From Polynucleobacter corsicus (GTDB lineage Bacteria > Pseudomonadota > Gammaproteobacteria > Burkholderiales > Burkholderiaceae), in contig NZ_CP061314.1 of the NCBI RefSeq assembly GCF_018688255.1, positions 992,001 through 1,056,000 on the forward strand: a DNA stretch of 64,000 bases. The letters are read 5' to 3'. Below, in pieces: positions 33,796-42,930 of this stretch; the first letter of the stretch is position 1; each line of letters begins with the position of its first letter. The translations under genes were made by a program, and so were the position numbers. The notes under the pieces are model-generated. The model saw nothing but the letters and a program-made list of their open reading frames with translations, searched no databases and was not told the origin of the DNA.

Positions 33796-35133
33796 ATGGC
33801 TGTGCAGATAGAAAATTTAGGTCAGTTAGACCGCAAAGTGACCTTAGAGTTCGCTCGTGCCGATTTGGCTAAGGCGAGAGAAGACCGTTTGGCTAAATTG
33901 GGTAAAACCATGAAAGCTGCAGGCTTTCGTCCAGGCAAAGTGCCTAAGACCATGGTTGAAAAGCAATACGGCATGCAAGTGGATTTCGAGCTCCAGTTTG
34001 ATAAAGCTTCTGAACTGTTCTATGAGTTAGCTCAAAAAGAAAAAATTCTACTGGCTGGTCAACCACGCCTCGATCCTAAATCAGAATTAGACGCGGACAA
34101 AATCGTGTTTGATGCCTATTTTGAGGTCTTACCAGAAGTGAAGATTGGCGATTTCAGTAAAGCAGAAGTAACTAAGTACACAACGGATATCTCCGATGCG
34201 GAAATTGATCGTGCACTGGATGTATTACGCAAGCAGCAAGTGCATTACCATCCACGCGGCAATGCTGGTGATCATGGTGATGGCGGTGCAAATACAGCCG
34301 CTCAAGCTGGCGATCAAGTGATTATTGACTTTGTTGGCAAGATCGATGGCGTTGAATTTGCTGGCGGTAAGGCAGATAACTTCGAATACGTGCTCGGCGA
34401 AGGTCGCATGCTCCCAGAATTTGAAGCTGCCACATTGGGTCTCAAAGCAGGCGATAGCAAGACTTTCCCATTAAGCTTCCCAGCGGATTATCACGGCAAA
34501 GACGTTGCCGGTAAAACTGCTGATTTCACCATCACTGTAAAGTCAGTCAATTGGGCGCACCTCCCGGCAATTGATGATGCGTTCGCATTGTCTTTAGGCG
34601 TTACCGAGGGTGGTGTTGCCAAGATGCGTGAAGAAGTAAAAGAAAATTTAGATCGCGAAACCAAGCGTCGCATTACTACCTTGTTAAAAGGCGAAGTCAT
34701 GGAGAAGCTCAATAGTATTTGCGAACTGGACACACCAAAATCTTTGGTTGCTCAAGAGCAAGAGCGTTTGGTTGAGTCTGCACGTCAAGACTTAATGCAG
34801 CGCGGCATTCCAAATGCTAAGGACGCACCGATTCCTGCTGAGATGTTTGCTGAGCAAGCTATGAAGCGTGTTCGCCTTGGATTGATTTTGAGCGATTTGG
34901 TAAAGCAGCAAAATTTGGCTGCCACTGCAGACCAAATCAAAGCAGAGATTGACGAGCAGGCTGCTACTTACGAAGATCCAAAAGAAGTGGTACGTTGGTT
35001 CTACAGCAACCCTAGTCGCCTTAAAGATGTTGAGAACGTGGTGCTTGAAGATAACGTGATTAAGTTTTTCACTTCGCAGGCTAAAGTAATTGATAAAGCA
35101 ATTACCTTCGAAGAACTCAGCAAACTTAACTAA
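33796..35133 (+). CDS. tig: Trigger factor
   Basis: 445-residue ribosome-associated chaperone. The N-terminal ribosome-binding domain carries the signature GFRPGKVPKTM (about residues 43-53). An FKBP-type PPIase domain follows (GDQVIIDFVGKIDGVEFAGG), then the C-terminal arm domain. A Gly/His/Asp-rich insertion around residues 152-168 just before the PPIase core is longer than in E. coli. First gene of the tig-clpP-clpX cluster, 57 nt after tRNA-Leu; tig-clpP spacing is 27 nt. Confidence 0.96.
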   Translation: MAVQIENLGQLDRKVTLEFARADLAKAREDRLAKLGKTMKAAGFRPGKVPKTMVEKQYGMQVDFELQFDKASELFYELAQKEKILLAGQPRLDPKSELDADKIVFDAYFEVLPEVKIGDFSKAEVTKYTTDISDAEIDRALDVLRKQQVHYHPRGNAGDHGDGGANTAAQAGDQVIIDFVGKIDGVEFAGGKADNFEYVLGEGRMLPEFEAATLGLKAGDSKTFPLSFPADYHGKDVAGKTADFTITVKSVNWAHLPAIDDAFALSLGVTEGGVAKMREEVKENLDRETKRRITTLLKGEVMEKLNSICELDTPKSLVAQEQERLVESARQDLMQRGIPNAKDAPIPAEMFAEQAMKRVRLGLILSDLVKQQNLAATADQIKAEIDEQAATYEDPKEVVRWFYSNPSRLKDVENVVLEDNVIKFFTSQAKVIDKAITFEELSKLN

Positions 35134-35160
35134 GTCATTAATTTATAAAGGTCTGATCAC

Positions 35161-35790
35161 ATGAACCAGAATCATTTCCAGTCTGAGAATCTTGAGCCTA
35201 AAGGTTTGGGTTTAGTTCCAATGGTGATTGAAACCTCTGGTCGAGGTGAGAGAGCCTACGACATTTACTCTCGCTTACTTAGAGAACGCGTAGTTTTCTT
35301 GGTTGGCGAAGTAAATGATCAAACTGCAAACTTAGTGATTGCACAGTTGCTGTTCCTCGAGAGCGAGAACCCAGATAAAGAAATTTCTCTGTACATTAAC
35401 TCTCCTGGTGGCTCCGTTTCAGCTGGTCTGGCAATTTACGACACGATGCAATTTATCAAGCCACACGTGAGCACTTTGTGTATGGGTATGGCTGCCAGTA
35501 TGGGTGCATTCCTATTGTGTGCAGGCGAGAAGGGTAAACGTTATGCCTTGCCGAATTCACGCGTGATGATTCATCAGCCATTAGGCGGTGCACGTGGTCA
35601 AGCTTCGGATATTGAGATTCAAGCCCGTGAAATTCTTTACCTGCGCGAGCGCTTGAATAAGATTTTGTCCGATCGCACAGGTCAAACGATTGAAACAATT
35701 GCTAAAGATACTGATCGCGATAACTTCATGTCTGCAGACCAGGCCCAAGAGTATGGCTTGATCGATAAAGTCATCGATAAGCGCCCCTAA
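35161..35790 (+). CDS. clpP: ATP-dependent Clp protease proteolytic subunit
   Basis: 209-residue serine peptidase that forms the two-ring chamber of ClpXP. The catalytic Ser is 113 in GMAASMGAF, His 138 in MIHQPLGG, and the Asp is in the DTDRDNFMS region. A short propeptide precedes LVPMVIETSGRGERAYDIYSRLL. ATG at 35161. It sits between tig and clpX, 24 nt before the latter. Confidence 0.97.
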   Translation: MNQNHFQSENLEPKGLGLVPMVIETSGRGERAYDIYSRLLRERVVFLVGEVNDQTANLVIAQLLFLESENPDKEISLYINSPGGSVSAGLAIYDTMQFIKPHVSTLCMGMAASMGAFLLCAGEKGKRYALPNSRVMIHQPLGGARGQASDIEIQAREILYLRERLNKILSDRTGQTIETIAKDTDRDNFMSADQAQEYGLIDKVIDKRP

Positions 35791-35814
35791 TTCAAATTTT
35801 TTTAGATAGTTACT

Positions 35815-37176
35815 TTGAGCGATATCAAGAACACCACTAGCACAGACAAGGTTCTGTATTGCTCATTTTGCGGCAAGAGCCAGCACGAAGTTAAAAAGCT
35901 GATTGCTGGTCCATCAGTATTTATTTGTGATGAGTGTATTGACCTCTGCACAGACATCATTCAAGAAGAATTATCCAAGCTGCCTAAGCTTGAAGGCGAT
36001 GATTCTTTACCAACGCCCCATCAGATTCGCGAGAATCTGGATCAGTATGTGATTGGTCAAGATCATGCCAAGAAGACTTTGGCGGTAGCGGTTTATAACC
36101 ACTACAAACGCTTGCAGTATCTGCCAAAGCCAAAAAAAGAGAAGTTGGATAAAGACGGTAAGACTGTTGAGACTGCTGATAAAAAAGAATCCAAGCTTCC
36201 AGCTAAAGCTATGGTTGATGGTGTCGAATTGGCTAAGAGCAACATTTTGCTGATCGGTCCAACCGGCTCTGGCAAAACATTATTGGCCCAGACCTTAGCG
36301 CGTATGTTGGATGTACCGTTTGTGATGGCTGATGCAACTACTTTGACCGAAGCGGGTTATGTTGGTGAAGACGTAGAAAACATTATTCAAAAACTGTTAC
36401 AGGCTTGCGACTACAACGTAGAAAAAGCGCAGCGTGGCATTGTGTACATCGATGAGATCGATAAGATTTCTCGTAAATCAGATAATCCATCTATCACCCG
36501 CGATGTATCGGGTGAGGGTGTTCAGCAAGCGCTCTTAAAGCTAGTTGAAGGCACTATGGCTTCTGTACCGCCTCAAGGCGGACGCAAGCATCCAAACCAA
36601 GATTTCTTGCAAGTCGACACCACTAATATTTTGTTTATCTGTGGTGGCGCATTTGATGGTCTTGAGAAGGTTATTCAGCAGCGTACTGCGAAGACCGGCA
36701 TTGGATTTAATGCAACGGTTCCCGGTAAAGATGATCGCGGTATCAGCGACCTCTTAATCGAAGTGGAACCGGAAGATCTCATTAAGTTTGGCCTCATTCC
36801 TGAATTGATTGGTCGCTTGCCAGTGGTAGCGACTTTGATGCAACTTGATGAAGCAGCTTTGATCCAGATCTTGACTGAACCTAAGAACGCCTTAGTTAAG
36901 CAGTACCAGGCGCTATTAACGATGGAAGGTTCTGAGCTTGAGGTTCGTCCAGCAGCACTCTCAGCCATTGCCTTAAAAGCGATTGCCCGTAAGACGGGTG
37001 CTCGTGGCCTTCGATCCATTCTTGAGGGATCCCTCATGGATGTGATGTACGACCTGCCATCATTGAAGAATGTTCAAAAGGTTGTCATTGATGAAAGCAC
37101 CATCGCTGAGGGTGGGAAGCCCATTTTGGTCTACAAGCAAGCTGAAGAATCTAAGGAATTGAGTAAAAAAGCCTAA
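35815..37176 (+). CDS. clpX: ATP-dependent Clp protease ATP-binding subunit ClpX
   Basis: 453-residue AAA+ unfoldase. The N-terminal zinc domain has Cys16, Cys19, Cys38 and Cys41; Walker A is GPTGSGKT (148-155); the GYVGEDVE pore loop and the ClpP-docking loop TGIGFNA are intact. The start is TTG at 35815 (MSDIK), with no strong ribosome-binding site visible, which may lower its translation relative to clpP. A 20-residue charged Lys/Asp segment around 105-125 before Walker A is typical of betaproteobacteria. Confidence 0.96.
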   Translation: MSDIKNTTSTDKVLYCSFCGKSQHEVKKLIAGPSVFICDECIDLCTDIIQEELSKLPKLEGDDSLPTPHQIRENLDQYVIGQDHAKKTLAVAVYNHYKRLQYLPKPKKEKLDKDGKTVETADKKESKLPAKAMVDGVELAKSNILLIGPTGSGKTLLAQTLARMLDVPFVMADATTLTEAGYVGEDVENIIQKLLQACDYNVEKAQRGIVYIDEIDKISRKSDNPSITRDVSGEGVQQALLKLVEGTMASVPPQGGRKHPNQDFLQVDTTNILFICGGAFDGLEKVIQQRTAKTGIGFNATVPGKDDRGISDLLIEVEPEDLIKFGLIPELIGRLPVVATLMQLDEAALIQILTEPKNALVKQYQALLTMEGSELEVRPAALSAIALKAIARKTGARGLRSILEGSLMDVMYDLPSLKNVQKVVIDESTIAEGGKPILVYKQAEESKELSKKA

Positions 37177-37232
37177 TTTTTGCTATTTTTTGCTGTTTTC
37201 ATAGGGTTTTTGCTCACTTTTCGCATATTTAC

Positions 37233-37262
37233 CCCTTGTTTTTGACTAGGAGGCACCCATAT
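37233..37262 (+). promoter_or_regulatory. Sigma-32 type heat-shock promoter for lon
   Basis: The -35 element CCCTTG (37233-37238, CTTGTTT) and -10 element CCCATAT (37256-37262) are separated by 14 nt, closely matching the sigma-32 consensus CTTGAAA-N13-15-CCCATNT. It lies 93 nt upstream of the lon ATG in the 178-nt clpX-lon gap. Confidence 0.75.
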
Positions 37263-37354
37263 AGGTAGTATCCTATTCCTAAAAATTGTCCGTATTTAGT
37301 AGCACGACATTTTTAGAGATTTTTACGGAATAATTACTTTGGAGGAATTGCCCC

Positions 37355-39787
37355 ATGCCTGGCCACTTATTACTACCCTCTGAACCTATTCAACTGCCAC
37401 TGCTCCCATTAAGGGATGTGGTGGTTTTTCCCCATATGGTGATTCCATTGTTTGTGGGACGCCCAAAATCTATCAAAGCGCTAGAAGCTGCCATGGAAAC
37501 TGGCAAAAATGTTCTTTTAGTGGCGCAAAAGACTGCTGCTAAAGATGAGCCTAGCGTGGAGGACCTCTACGAAATTGGCTGTATTGCCAATATTCTGCAG
37601 ATGCTGAAACTTCCTGATGGTACTGTCAAGGTATTGGTGGAAGGTGTTCAGCGCGCTGATGTTAGTCAAGTGGAAGATAGTCAAGGCTATTTCTCTTGCG
37701 AGGCTACTCCAACTGCTATGTCCTCATTGGACGCTCACGAAACTGAGGCATTACGTCGCGCAATCATGGCCCAGTTTGATCAGTATGTGAAGCTGAACAA
37801 AAAAGTACCTCAAGAAATTCTCTCTTCATTAGGCGGGATTGATGATCCAAGCCGTTTGGCCGATACCATTTGTGCGCATCTGCCAGTCAAACTTGAGCAA
37901 AAGCAACGTTTGCTAGAGATGTCTGATGTAGTGCAAAGACTGGAAAGTCTTTTGGCTGATCTTGAGAGTGAGATCGATATCCTGCAAGTTGAGAAGCGAA
38001 TTCGTGGGCGTGTAAAGCGTCAGATGGAAAAGAGTCAGCGCGAGTACTACTTAAATGAACAAGTTAAAGCCATTCAAAAAGAATTAGGCGAGGGTGAAGA
38101 GGGTGCTGATCTTGAGGAACTCGAGAAGCGCATTAAAGCTGCTCGCATGCCTAAGGAAGCGCTTAAAAAAGCTGAGTCCGAATTGAAGAAGCTCAAGCTG
38201 ATGTCACCAATGTCTGCTGAAGCCACGGTGATTCGCAACTTTATTGATACTTTGGTGACGCTTCCTTGGAAGAAGAAAACCAAGATCAATAATGACCTGA
38301 CGAATGCCGAAAAAGTGTTGGATGAAGATCACTACGGCCTTGATAAAGTTAAAGAGCGTATTTTGGAATATCTCGCGGTTCAACAACGAGTTGATCGTGT
38401 TAAAGCTCCAATCCTCTGTTTAGTTGGCCCTCCAGGCGTTGGTAAAACTTCCTTGGGTCAATCCATTGCCCGCGCAACCAACCGCAAGTTTGTGCGCATG
38501 GCTTTGGGTGGCGTGCGGGATGAGTCTGAAATTCGGGGACATCGTCGTACCTATATTGGCTCTATGCCAGGCAAGATTCTATCGAGCTTGACTAAAGTGG
38601 GTGTGCGCAACCCTTTGTTCCTCTTGGACGAAGTCGATAAGATGGGAATGGATTTCCGCGGAGATCCTGCAAGTGCCTTACTAGAGGTCTTAGATCCGGA
38701 GCAAAATCACACATTCCAAGATCACTATGTTGAAGTTGACTTTGATCTCTCGGATGTGATGTTCGTTGCTACATCGAACTCATTGAATATTCCCGGCCCA
38801 CTATTAGACCGCTTGGAAATTATTCGTCTTGCTGGTTATACGGAAGATGAAAAGACTAGCATTGCTACTAATTACTTGATCCCTAAACAGATTAAAAATA
38901 ATGGTCTCAAAAAGGATGAGCTGAAGATCGAAGAATCTGCTGTGCGCAGCATGATTCGTTATTACACTCGTGAAGCAGGCGTTCGTTCCTTGGAGCGAGA
39001 AATCAGCAAGATTTGCCGCAAAGTGGTGAAGTTACTTCTCCTGAAAAAAGAAGCCGCTCCAGTCACTGTAAATGCCGACAATCTGGAGAAGTTCCTGTCT
39101 GTGAAGATGTATGACTTCGGTCTTGCAGCAAAAGAGAATCAAGTTGGCCAAGTCACCGGACTAGCTTGGACTGAAGTTGGTGGCGATCTTCTCACCATCG
39201 AAGCAGCAGTGATGCCTGGTAAGGGCGTCATTACTCGTACAGGCTCCATTGGTGATGTCATGAAGGAGTCTGTTGAGGCAGCCAAAACTGTCGTGCGCTC
39301 ACGGGCAAGAGCGCTTGGTATTGCTGATGAAGCATTTGAGAAGAAGGATATTCATATTCACTTCCCCGATGGTGCGACTCCGAAAGATGGTCCGTCAGCT
39401 GGCATTGCAATCACAACTGCCTTGGTATCTGTATTTACAGGCATTCCAATTCGTTCGGATGTGGCAATGACGGGTGAAATTACCTTGCGCGGTGAAGTGC
39501 TTCCAATTGGCGGATTAAAAGAGAAACTATTGGCAGCGCATCGTGGTGGCATCAAGTTGGCATTGATTCCAGAAGAAAACATCAAAGATTTAATTGATAT
39601 TCCTGACAACGTCAAGAATGCTATTGAGATCGTGCCAGTACGATGGATTGATAAAGTTTTGGAGTTGGCTTTAGAGCGAAAACCAGTTGCTTTGTCTGAT
39701 CCTACACCAGAAGAGTTGGCTAAAAAGGCTGCCGAGGCCAGCAAAGCCAATGAAAAGATTTCTTCTGGAGAGGTCTTGAAGCATTGA
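37355..39787 (+). CDS. lon: ATP-dependent protease Lon
   Basis: 810-residue AAA+ serine protease for damaged and regulatory proteins. The N-terminal LON substrate-binding domain begins LPLLPLRDVVVFPHMVIPLFVG; Walker A is GPPGVGKT; the Ser-Lys dyad has Ser681 in PKDGPSAGIA and the Lys about 43 residues later. ATG at 37355 is preceded by ggagga. Immediately downstream of tig-clpPX but with its own sigma-32 promoter, so regulon control probably differs from clpX. Confidence 0.97.
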   Translation: MPGHLLLPSEPIQLPLLPLRDVVVFPHMVIPLFVGRPKSIKALEAAMETGKNVLLVAQKTAAKDEPSVEDLYEIGCIANILQMLKLPDGTVKVLVEGVQRADVSQVEDSQGYFSCEATPTAMSSLDAHETEALRRAIMAQFDQYVKLNKKVPQEILSSLGGIDDPSRLADTICAHLPVKLEQKQRLLEMSDVVQRLESLLADLESEIDILQVEKRIRGRVKRQMEKSQREYYLNEQVKAIQKELGEGEEGADLEELEKRIKAARMPKEALKKAESELKKLKLMSPMSAEATVIRNFIDTLVTLPWKKKTKINNDLTNAEKVLDEDHYGLDKVKERILEYLAVQQRVDRVKAPILCLVGPPGVGKTSLGQSIARATNRKFVRMALGGVRDESEIRGHRRTYIGSMPGKILSSLTKVGVRNPLFLLDEVDKMGMDFRGDPASALLEVLDPEQNHTFQDHYVEVDFDLSDVMFVATSNSLNIPGPLLDRLEIIRLAGYTEDEKTSIATNYLIPKQIKNNGLKKDELKIEESAVRSMIRYYTREAGVRSLEREISKICRKVVKLLLLKKEAAPVTVNADNLEKFLSVKMYDFGLAAKENQVGQVTGLAWTEVGGDLLTIEAAVMPGKGVITRTGSIGDVMKESVEAAKTVVRSRARALGIADEAFEKKDIHIHFPDGATPKDGPSAGIAITTALVSVFTGIPIRSDVAMTGEITLRGEVLPIGGLKEKLLAAHRGGIKLALIPEENIKDLIDIPDNVKNAIEIVPVRWIDKVLELALERKPVALSDPTPEELAKKAAEASKANEKISSGEVLKH

Positions 39788-39802
39788 TGCCAGTGGATGT
39801 TT

Positions 39803-39866
39803 GAGGGATTTTGAGTCAGATTGAGCGGTTTATTACTGCCCACTTTGTTGAAGAATCCCTCTTTTA
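39803..39866 (+). terminator. Possible long-loop terminator after lon
   Basis: Arms GAGGGATT (39803-39810) and AATCCCTC (39854-39861) followed by TTTTATT. The 43-nt loop can itself pair GCGGT with ACTGC. Plausible lon terminator upstream of tRNA-Val; the long loop lowers confidence. Confidence 0.4.
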
Positions 39867-39904
39867 TTCTCACACTGGGTTACAATCTCGTCTGTATTAA
39901 TTTG

Positions 39905-39980
39905 GGGCGCTTAGCTCAGATGGTAGAGCGTCTGCCTTACACGCAGAATGTCGGCGGTTCGATCCCGTCAGCGCCCACCA
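39905..39980 (+). tRNA. tRNA-Val (anticodon TAC)
   Basis: 76 nt with acceptor gggcgct/agcgccc, anticodon loop cttacac (TAC), GGTTCGATC T-arm, and encoded CCA. It sits between lon and the PpiD-like gene, an arrangement common in Burkholderiales. Confidence 0.97.
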
Positions 39981-40084
39981 GTTTCCCATTTGTTTTGTTT
40001 TCCCTCCCATAGGCTTTCTAGTTCCTTCTAGACCTTCCGCCTAGTACACTCGTATTATTGATTCTATTTTCGAGCGATTAATTC

Positions 40085-41551
40085 ATGTTTGATTCAGTAC
40101 GTAAACACCAAAGAGTTCTGCAGTTTGTTTTGATGTTGTTCATAGTGCCTTCTTTCGCATTATTCGGTATCTCAAGTTATTCCGGATTTATGGATAAAGA
40201 AACTGACATTGTGAAAGTCAACGGCAAGCCTATTACCGCGCAAGAAGTTGATGCTGCTGCAAAACGTCAAGCGGAGCGTGTTGGTGGAAATGCACAGATT
40301 GCACAAAGCCTACCTTTTCGTCAGGCGATCCTAAACGAGTTACTGCAACAACGCATCCTCGGTTTTGCAGTTAGCGACCTCCGTCTGCAAGTAGGCAAGC
40401 AAGAGCTGGTCAATAGCCTGCAAAAGATCCCGCAGGTTCGCGCCTTGTATCGGCAAGATGGCACATTTGATGATGCGCGCTTTAAGCAGTTACTCGCTAG
40501 TAACGGCATCAATGAAGAACAGTTTTATGCTGGCCAAAGTTTTGATTTAAAAATTCAACAGTTAGTGAATTCAGTTGCCCGAACAGAGTTAGCTAGTCCA
40601 AAATTATCCGAAATAGTTTCATCCTTATACGAAACTGAAAGACAGGTTCAGACTTTGCAGTTCAATGCTAAAGATTATTTAGCTAAAGTGAACCCAAGTG
40701 CTGAAGAGTTGCAGGCCTTTTATGAGGCCAATGCCAAGTTGTTTGAGCGCCCTGAATATATGGATGTTGAATACATCGTACTTAAGGCTGATCCGAAAGA
40801 GGATTCCAAAGCCTTTAATGAAAAAGCAGATCAGTTTGCCAATATCACTTACGACCAGTCGGACAGCTTGAAACTGGCTGCCGATAAGTTAAAGCTCAGC
40901 ATTCAAAGTCAAAAGGGTGTTACGCGTGGTGGCGCAGCTGGTGTATCTAGGGATCATCCTTTGGCCAATGCCAAAGTAGTTCAGTCACTCTATGGTGATG
41001 ACGCTTTGAAAAATAAGCGCAATACCGAGGCTGTGCAAATAGCACCTGGAGTGTTTGTATCTGCTCGAGTAGTGACTTTATACCCAGCGCAAGTTCTGCC
41101 TTACAAAAATGTCGCTGCAGAAGTAAAGCGTCAAGTGAGTCAGCGTGCTGCGGAAAAACTGGCTATTGCTGCTGCTAGCGAGAAATTAGCCGCCCTTGAA
41201 AAGGATCCTAAGAATGTTGCTGGCTTTAGTAGTGCTACTTGGATTTCACGTAATAAGCCTGGAAGCTTAGTAGGCCGATCAATGGATGAAGTCATGTCCG
41301 TAAATGAGGCTAAGCTACCAGCGATTGTTTCAGTTGCAAATCCTGGTGTTGGCAGTACGATTTATCGCATTGATCAGGTTCGTCAACCGTCAACTGTAGA
41401 TGCCAAGGTTCAAAAAGCGCAAGCACAGCAGATCCAAGCATTAGCTGCGCAGTCAGAGTTTTCAGGCTTTATGGGCTACTGGCGCAATGGCGCTGGCGTT
41501 AAGATAATTAACCCACTGAAGCAAGCAAGCGCTGGAAGTGCAGGAAGTTAA
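40085..41551 (+). CDS. PpiD-like periplasmic chaperone, apparently lacking the parvulin domain
   Basis: 488-residue inner-membrane-anchored protein with a PpiD/SurA-type N-terminus: cytoplasmic MFDSVRKHQR, one membrane anchor (about residues 13-32), then a SurA-N-like chaperone region with VKVNGKPITAQEVDAA. In PpiD proteins a parvulin PPIase domain (ASHILI ... GGDLG ... FGYHII motifs) follows the segment ending VEYIVL; here VEYIVLKADP runs straight into KAFNEKADQFANITYDQSDSLK, which in relatives follows the parvulin domain. None of the parvulin motifs is present, and length is about 130-150 residues below the roughly 620-640 of the family. The rest of the C-terminal region is intact. Position after lon-tRNA-Val is that of ppiD. 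Chaperone function may remain without isomerase activity. Confidence 0.85.
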   Translation: MFDSVRKHQRVLQFVLMLFIVPSFALFGISSYSGFMDKETDIVKVNGKPITAQEVDAAAKRQAERVGGNAQIAQSLPFRQAILNELLQQRILGFAVSDLRLQVGKQELVNSLQKIPQVRALYRQDGTFDDARFKQLLASNGINEEQFYAGQSFDLKIQQLVNSVARTELASPKLSEIVSSLYETERQVQTLQFNAKDYLAKVNPSAEELQAFYEANAKLFERPEYMDVEYIVLKADPKEDSKAFNEKADQFANITYDQSDSLKLAADKLKLSIQSQKGVTRGGAAGVSRDHPLANAKVVQSLYGDDALKNKRNTEAVQIAPGVFVSARVVTLYPAQVLPYKNVAAEVKRQVSQRAAEKLAIAAASEKLAALEKDPKNVAGFSSATWISRNKPGSLVGRSMDEVMSVNEAKLPAIVSVANPGVGSTIYRIDQVRQPSTVDAKVQKAQAQQIQALAAQSEFSGFMGYWRNGAGVKIINPLKQASAGSAGS

Positions 41552-41552
41552 G

Positions 41553-42203
41553 CTAGGGCAGTTTTTTCAGCAAGTTACTGTATGGGGCCATTGAGCCCCA
41601 TACGTTTTTAAAGATAAGGCTTTGCGCTTCTATATTGGGATGCAGTCGATCTGCTTGAAATAACTCTGGTTTAGTAGCAACGCCTTCTAAAAAGAAAGGT
41701 AGCAACTCGACTCGCTCTTGATTCGCTATTTGAGGATAGAGTTGCTTAAATTGCTTGGTATAGGTTTGGCCATAGTTTGTGGGAATCTGAATGCCACAGA
41801 GTAAAACCTTGGCACCTGATTTTTTACTCATCTGAATCATCTGACGCAGATTGGCTTCAGTTTGATTTATAGGTAAGCCACGTAAGGCATCGTTAGCACC
41901 TAACTCGATCAGGACAATCCCTGGTTTTTTTTGACTCAAGAGTGCAGGAAGGCGGGTTAGTCCACCAGAGCTAGTCTCACCGCTAATGCTGGCATTAAAT
42001 ACGCTCCAAGGACTGCTCTCTTTTGCAAGCTCTCCCTCAAGCAGCGTCACCCAGCCGGTACCACGCGGTAGACCATATTCAGCTGAAAGACTATCGCCCA
42101 ATACCAGAATGACAGGCTTTACTTGAGCCCAAGAACAAATACTCATTAAGAGGCAAAATAGACCTGTAATGAATTTATTGGCGATTAAAAGCTGAGTTTG
42201 CAT
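41553..42203 (-). CDS. SGNH/GDSL hydrolase, TesA-like arylesterase
   Basis: 216-residue periplasmic esterase. A signal peptide (hydrophobic residues 8-25, ending SWAQ) is followed by block I LVLGDSLSAEYGLP with the Ser nucleophile, block II GETSSGGLTRLP, block III LGANDALRGLP and block V DRLHPN. This matches E. coli TesA (thioesterase I/lysophospholipase L1). It is divergent from the YbbA-like ATPase gene with 25 nt between starts, the same pairing as tesA-ybbA in E. coli. It is convergent with the PpiD-like gene, 1 nt between stops. Confidence 0.9.
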   Translation of the reverse strand: MQTQLLIANKFITGLFCLLMSICSWAQVKPVILVLGDSLSAEYGLPRGTGWVTLLEGELAKESSPWSVFNASISGETSSGGLTRLPALLSQKKPGIVLIELGANDALRGLPINQTEANLRQMIQMSKKSGAKVLLCGIQIPTNYGQTYTKQFKQLYPQIANQERVELLPFFLEGVATKPELFQADRLHPNIEAQSLIFKNVWGSMAPYSNLLKKLP

Positions 42204-42228
42204 TTTTCCATTCTTGAAAATTTTTCAC

Positions 42229-42909
42229 ATGAACAAACAGTCTAGTTCCATTGTTGCCGATCGGGTAAGCAAGCTGGTAAATACGGCTGATGGCAACCTG
42301 AGTATTTTGCACGAGCTGAGCTTTCAGATAGCGCAAGGCGAAAGCGTGGCCATTGTGGGGGCCTCGGGCTCTGGAAAAAGTACTTTATTAAGCCTGCTGG
42401 CTGGACTAGACCTACCAAGCGCCGGACAAATTGACCTTATGGGGCAAAACTTGAACTTGCTCGATGAGGACGGCAGGGCACGTTTACGCGGTCAGTTAGT
42501 TGGCTTTGTTTTTCAATCTTTTCAGCTCTTGCCTCACCTGACTGCCCTGGAGAATGTGATGCTCCCGCTGGAGATTACTGGGAAATCCCAGGCTGAAGCG
42601 CGACTGTCCGCCCTAGAATGGCTAGAAAAAGTCGGTCTAACTCCTAGAGCTAATCACTTCCCCAAAACCCTTTCTGGCGGAGAGCAGCAGCGTGTGGCAC
42701 TGGCACGAGCCTTTATTAATAAGCCGGCCATCCTATTTGCTGATGAGCCCACCGGAAGCCTCGATGAGGCTAGCGGAAATAGGGTGATTGAGCTTCTTTT
42801 TGAGCTAAATCGGGAGAATTCCTCAACACTTGTTTTGGTAACCCATGATCCAGCCTTGGCTGCTCGGTGTGGACGCCAATTGAGCCTGCATGGCGGACGA
42901 TTGGCTTAA
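42229..42909 (+). CDS. ABC transporter ATP-binding protein, YbbA/LolD-like
   Basis: 226-residue ATPase of the MacB/LolD/YbbA clade. Walker A is GASGSGKST, followed by the Q-loop FVFQSFQLLPHLTALENVMLP, signature LSGGEQQR, Walker B ILFADEPT and the switch His in LVTHDPA. The ATG at 42229 is preferred; a TTG at 42214 adds five residues and has no better ribosome-binding site. In E. coli ybbA is followed by the permease gene ybbP; here purL follows after 21 nt, so the permease must be elsewhere or absent. Confidence 0.88.
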   Translation: MNKQSSSIVADRVSKLVNTADGNLSILHELSFQIAQGESVAIVGASGSGKSTLLSLLAGLDLPSAGQIDLMGQNLNLLDEDGRARLRGQLVGFVFQSFQLLPHLTALENVMLPLEITGKSQAEARLSALEWLEKVGLTPRANHFPKTLSGGEQQRVALARAFINKPAILFADEPTGSLDEASGNRVIELLFELNRENSSTLVLVTHDPALAARCGRQLSLHGGRLA

Positions 42910-42930
42910 TCAAAACCTTATAATCTTGGC

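Noticed and set aside
36675..37037. 120-codon - strand frame inside clpX
   Set aside because: Antisense shadow of a highly conserved gene with Ser/Arg-rich meaningless product.
42214..42228. TTG start for the YbbA-like ATPase
   Set aside because: Adds only five non-conserved residues; ATG at 42229 is simpler and neither has a strong ribosome-binding site.
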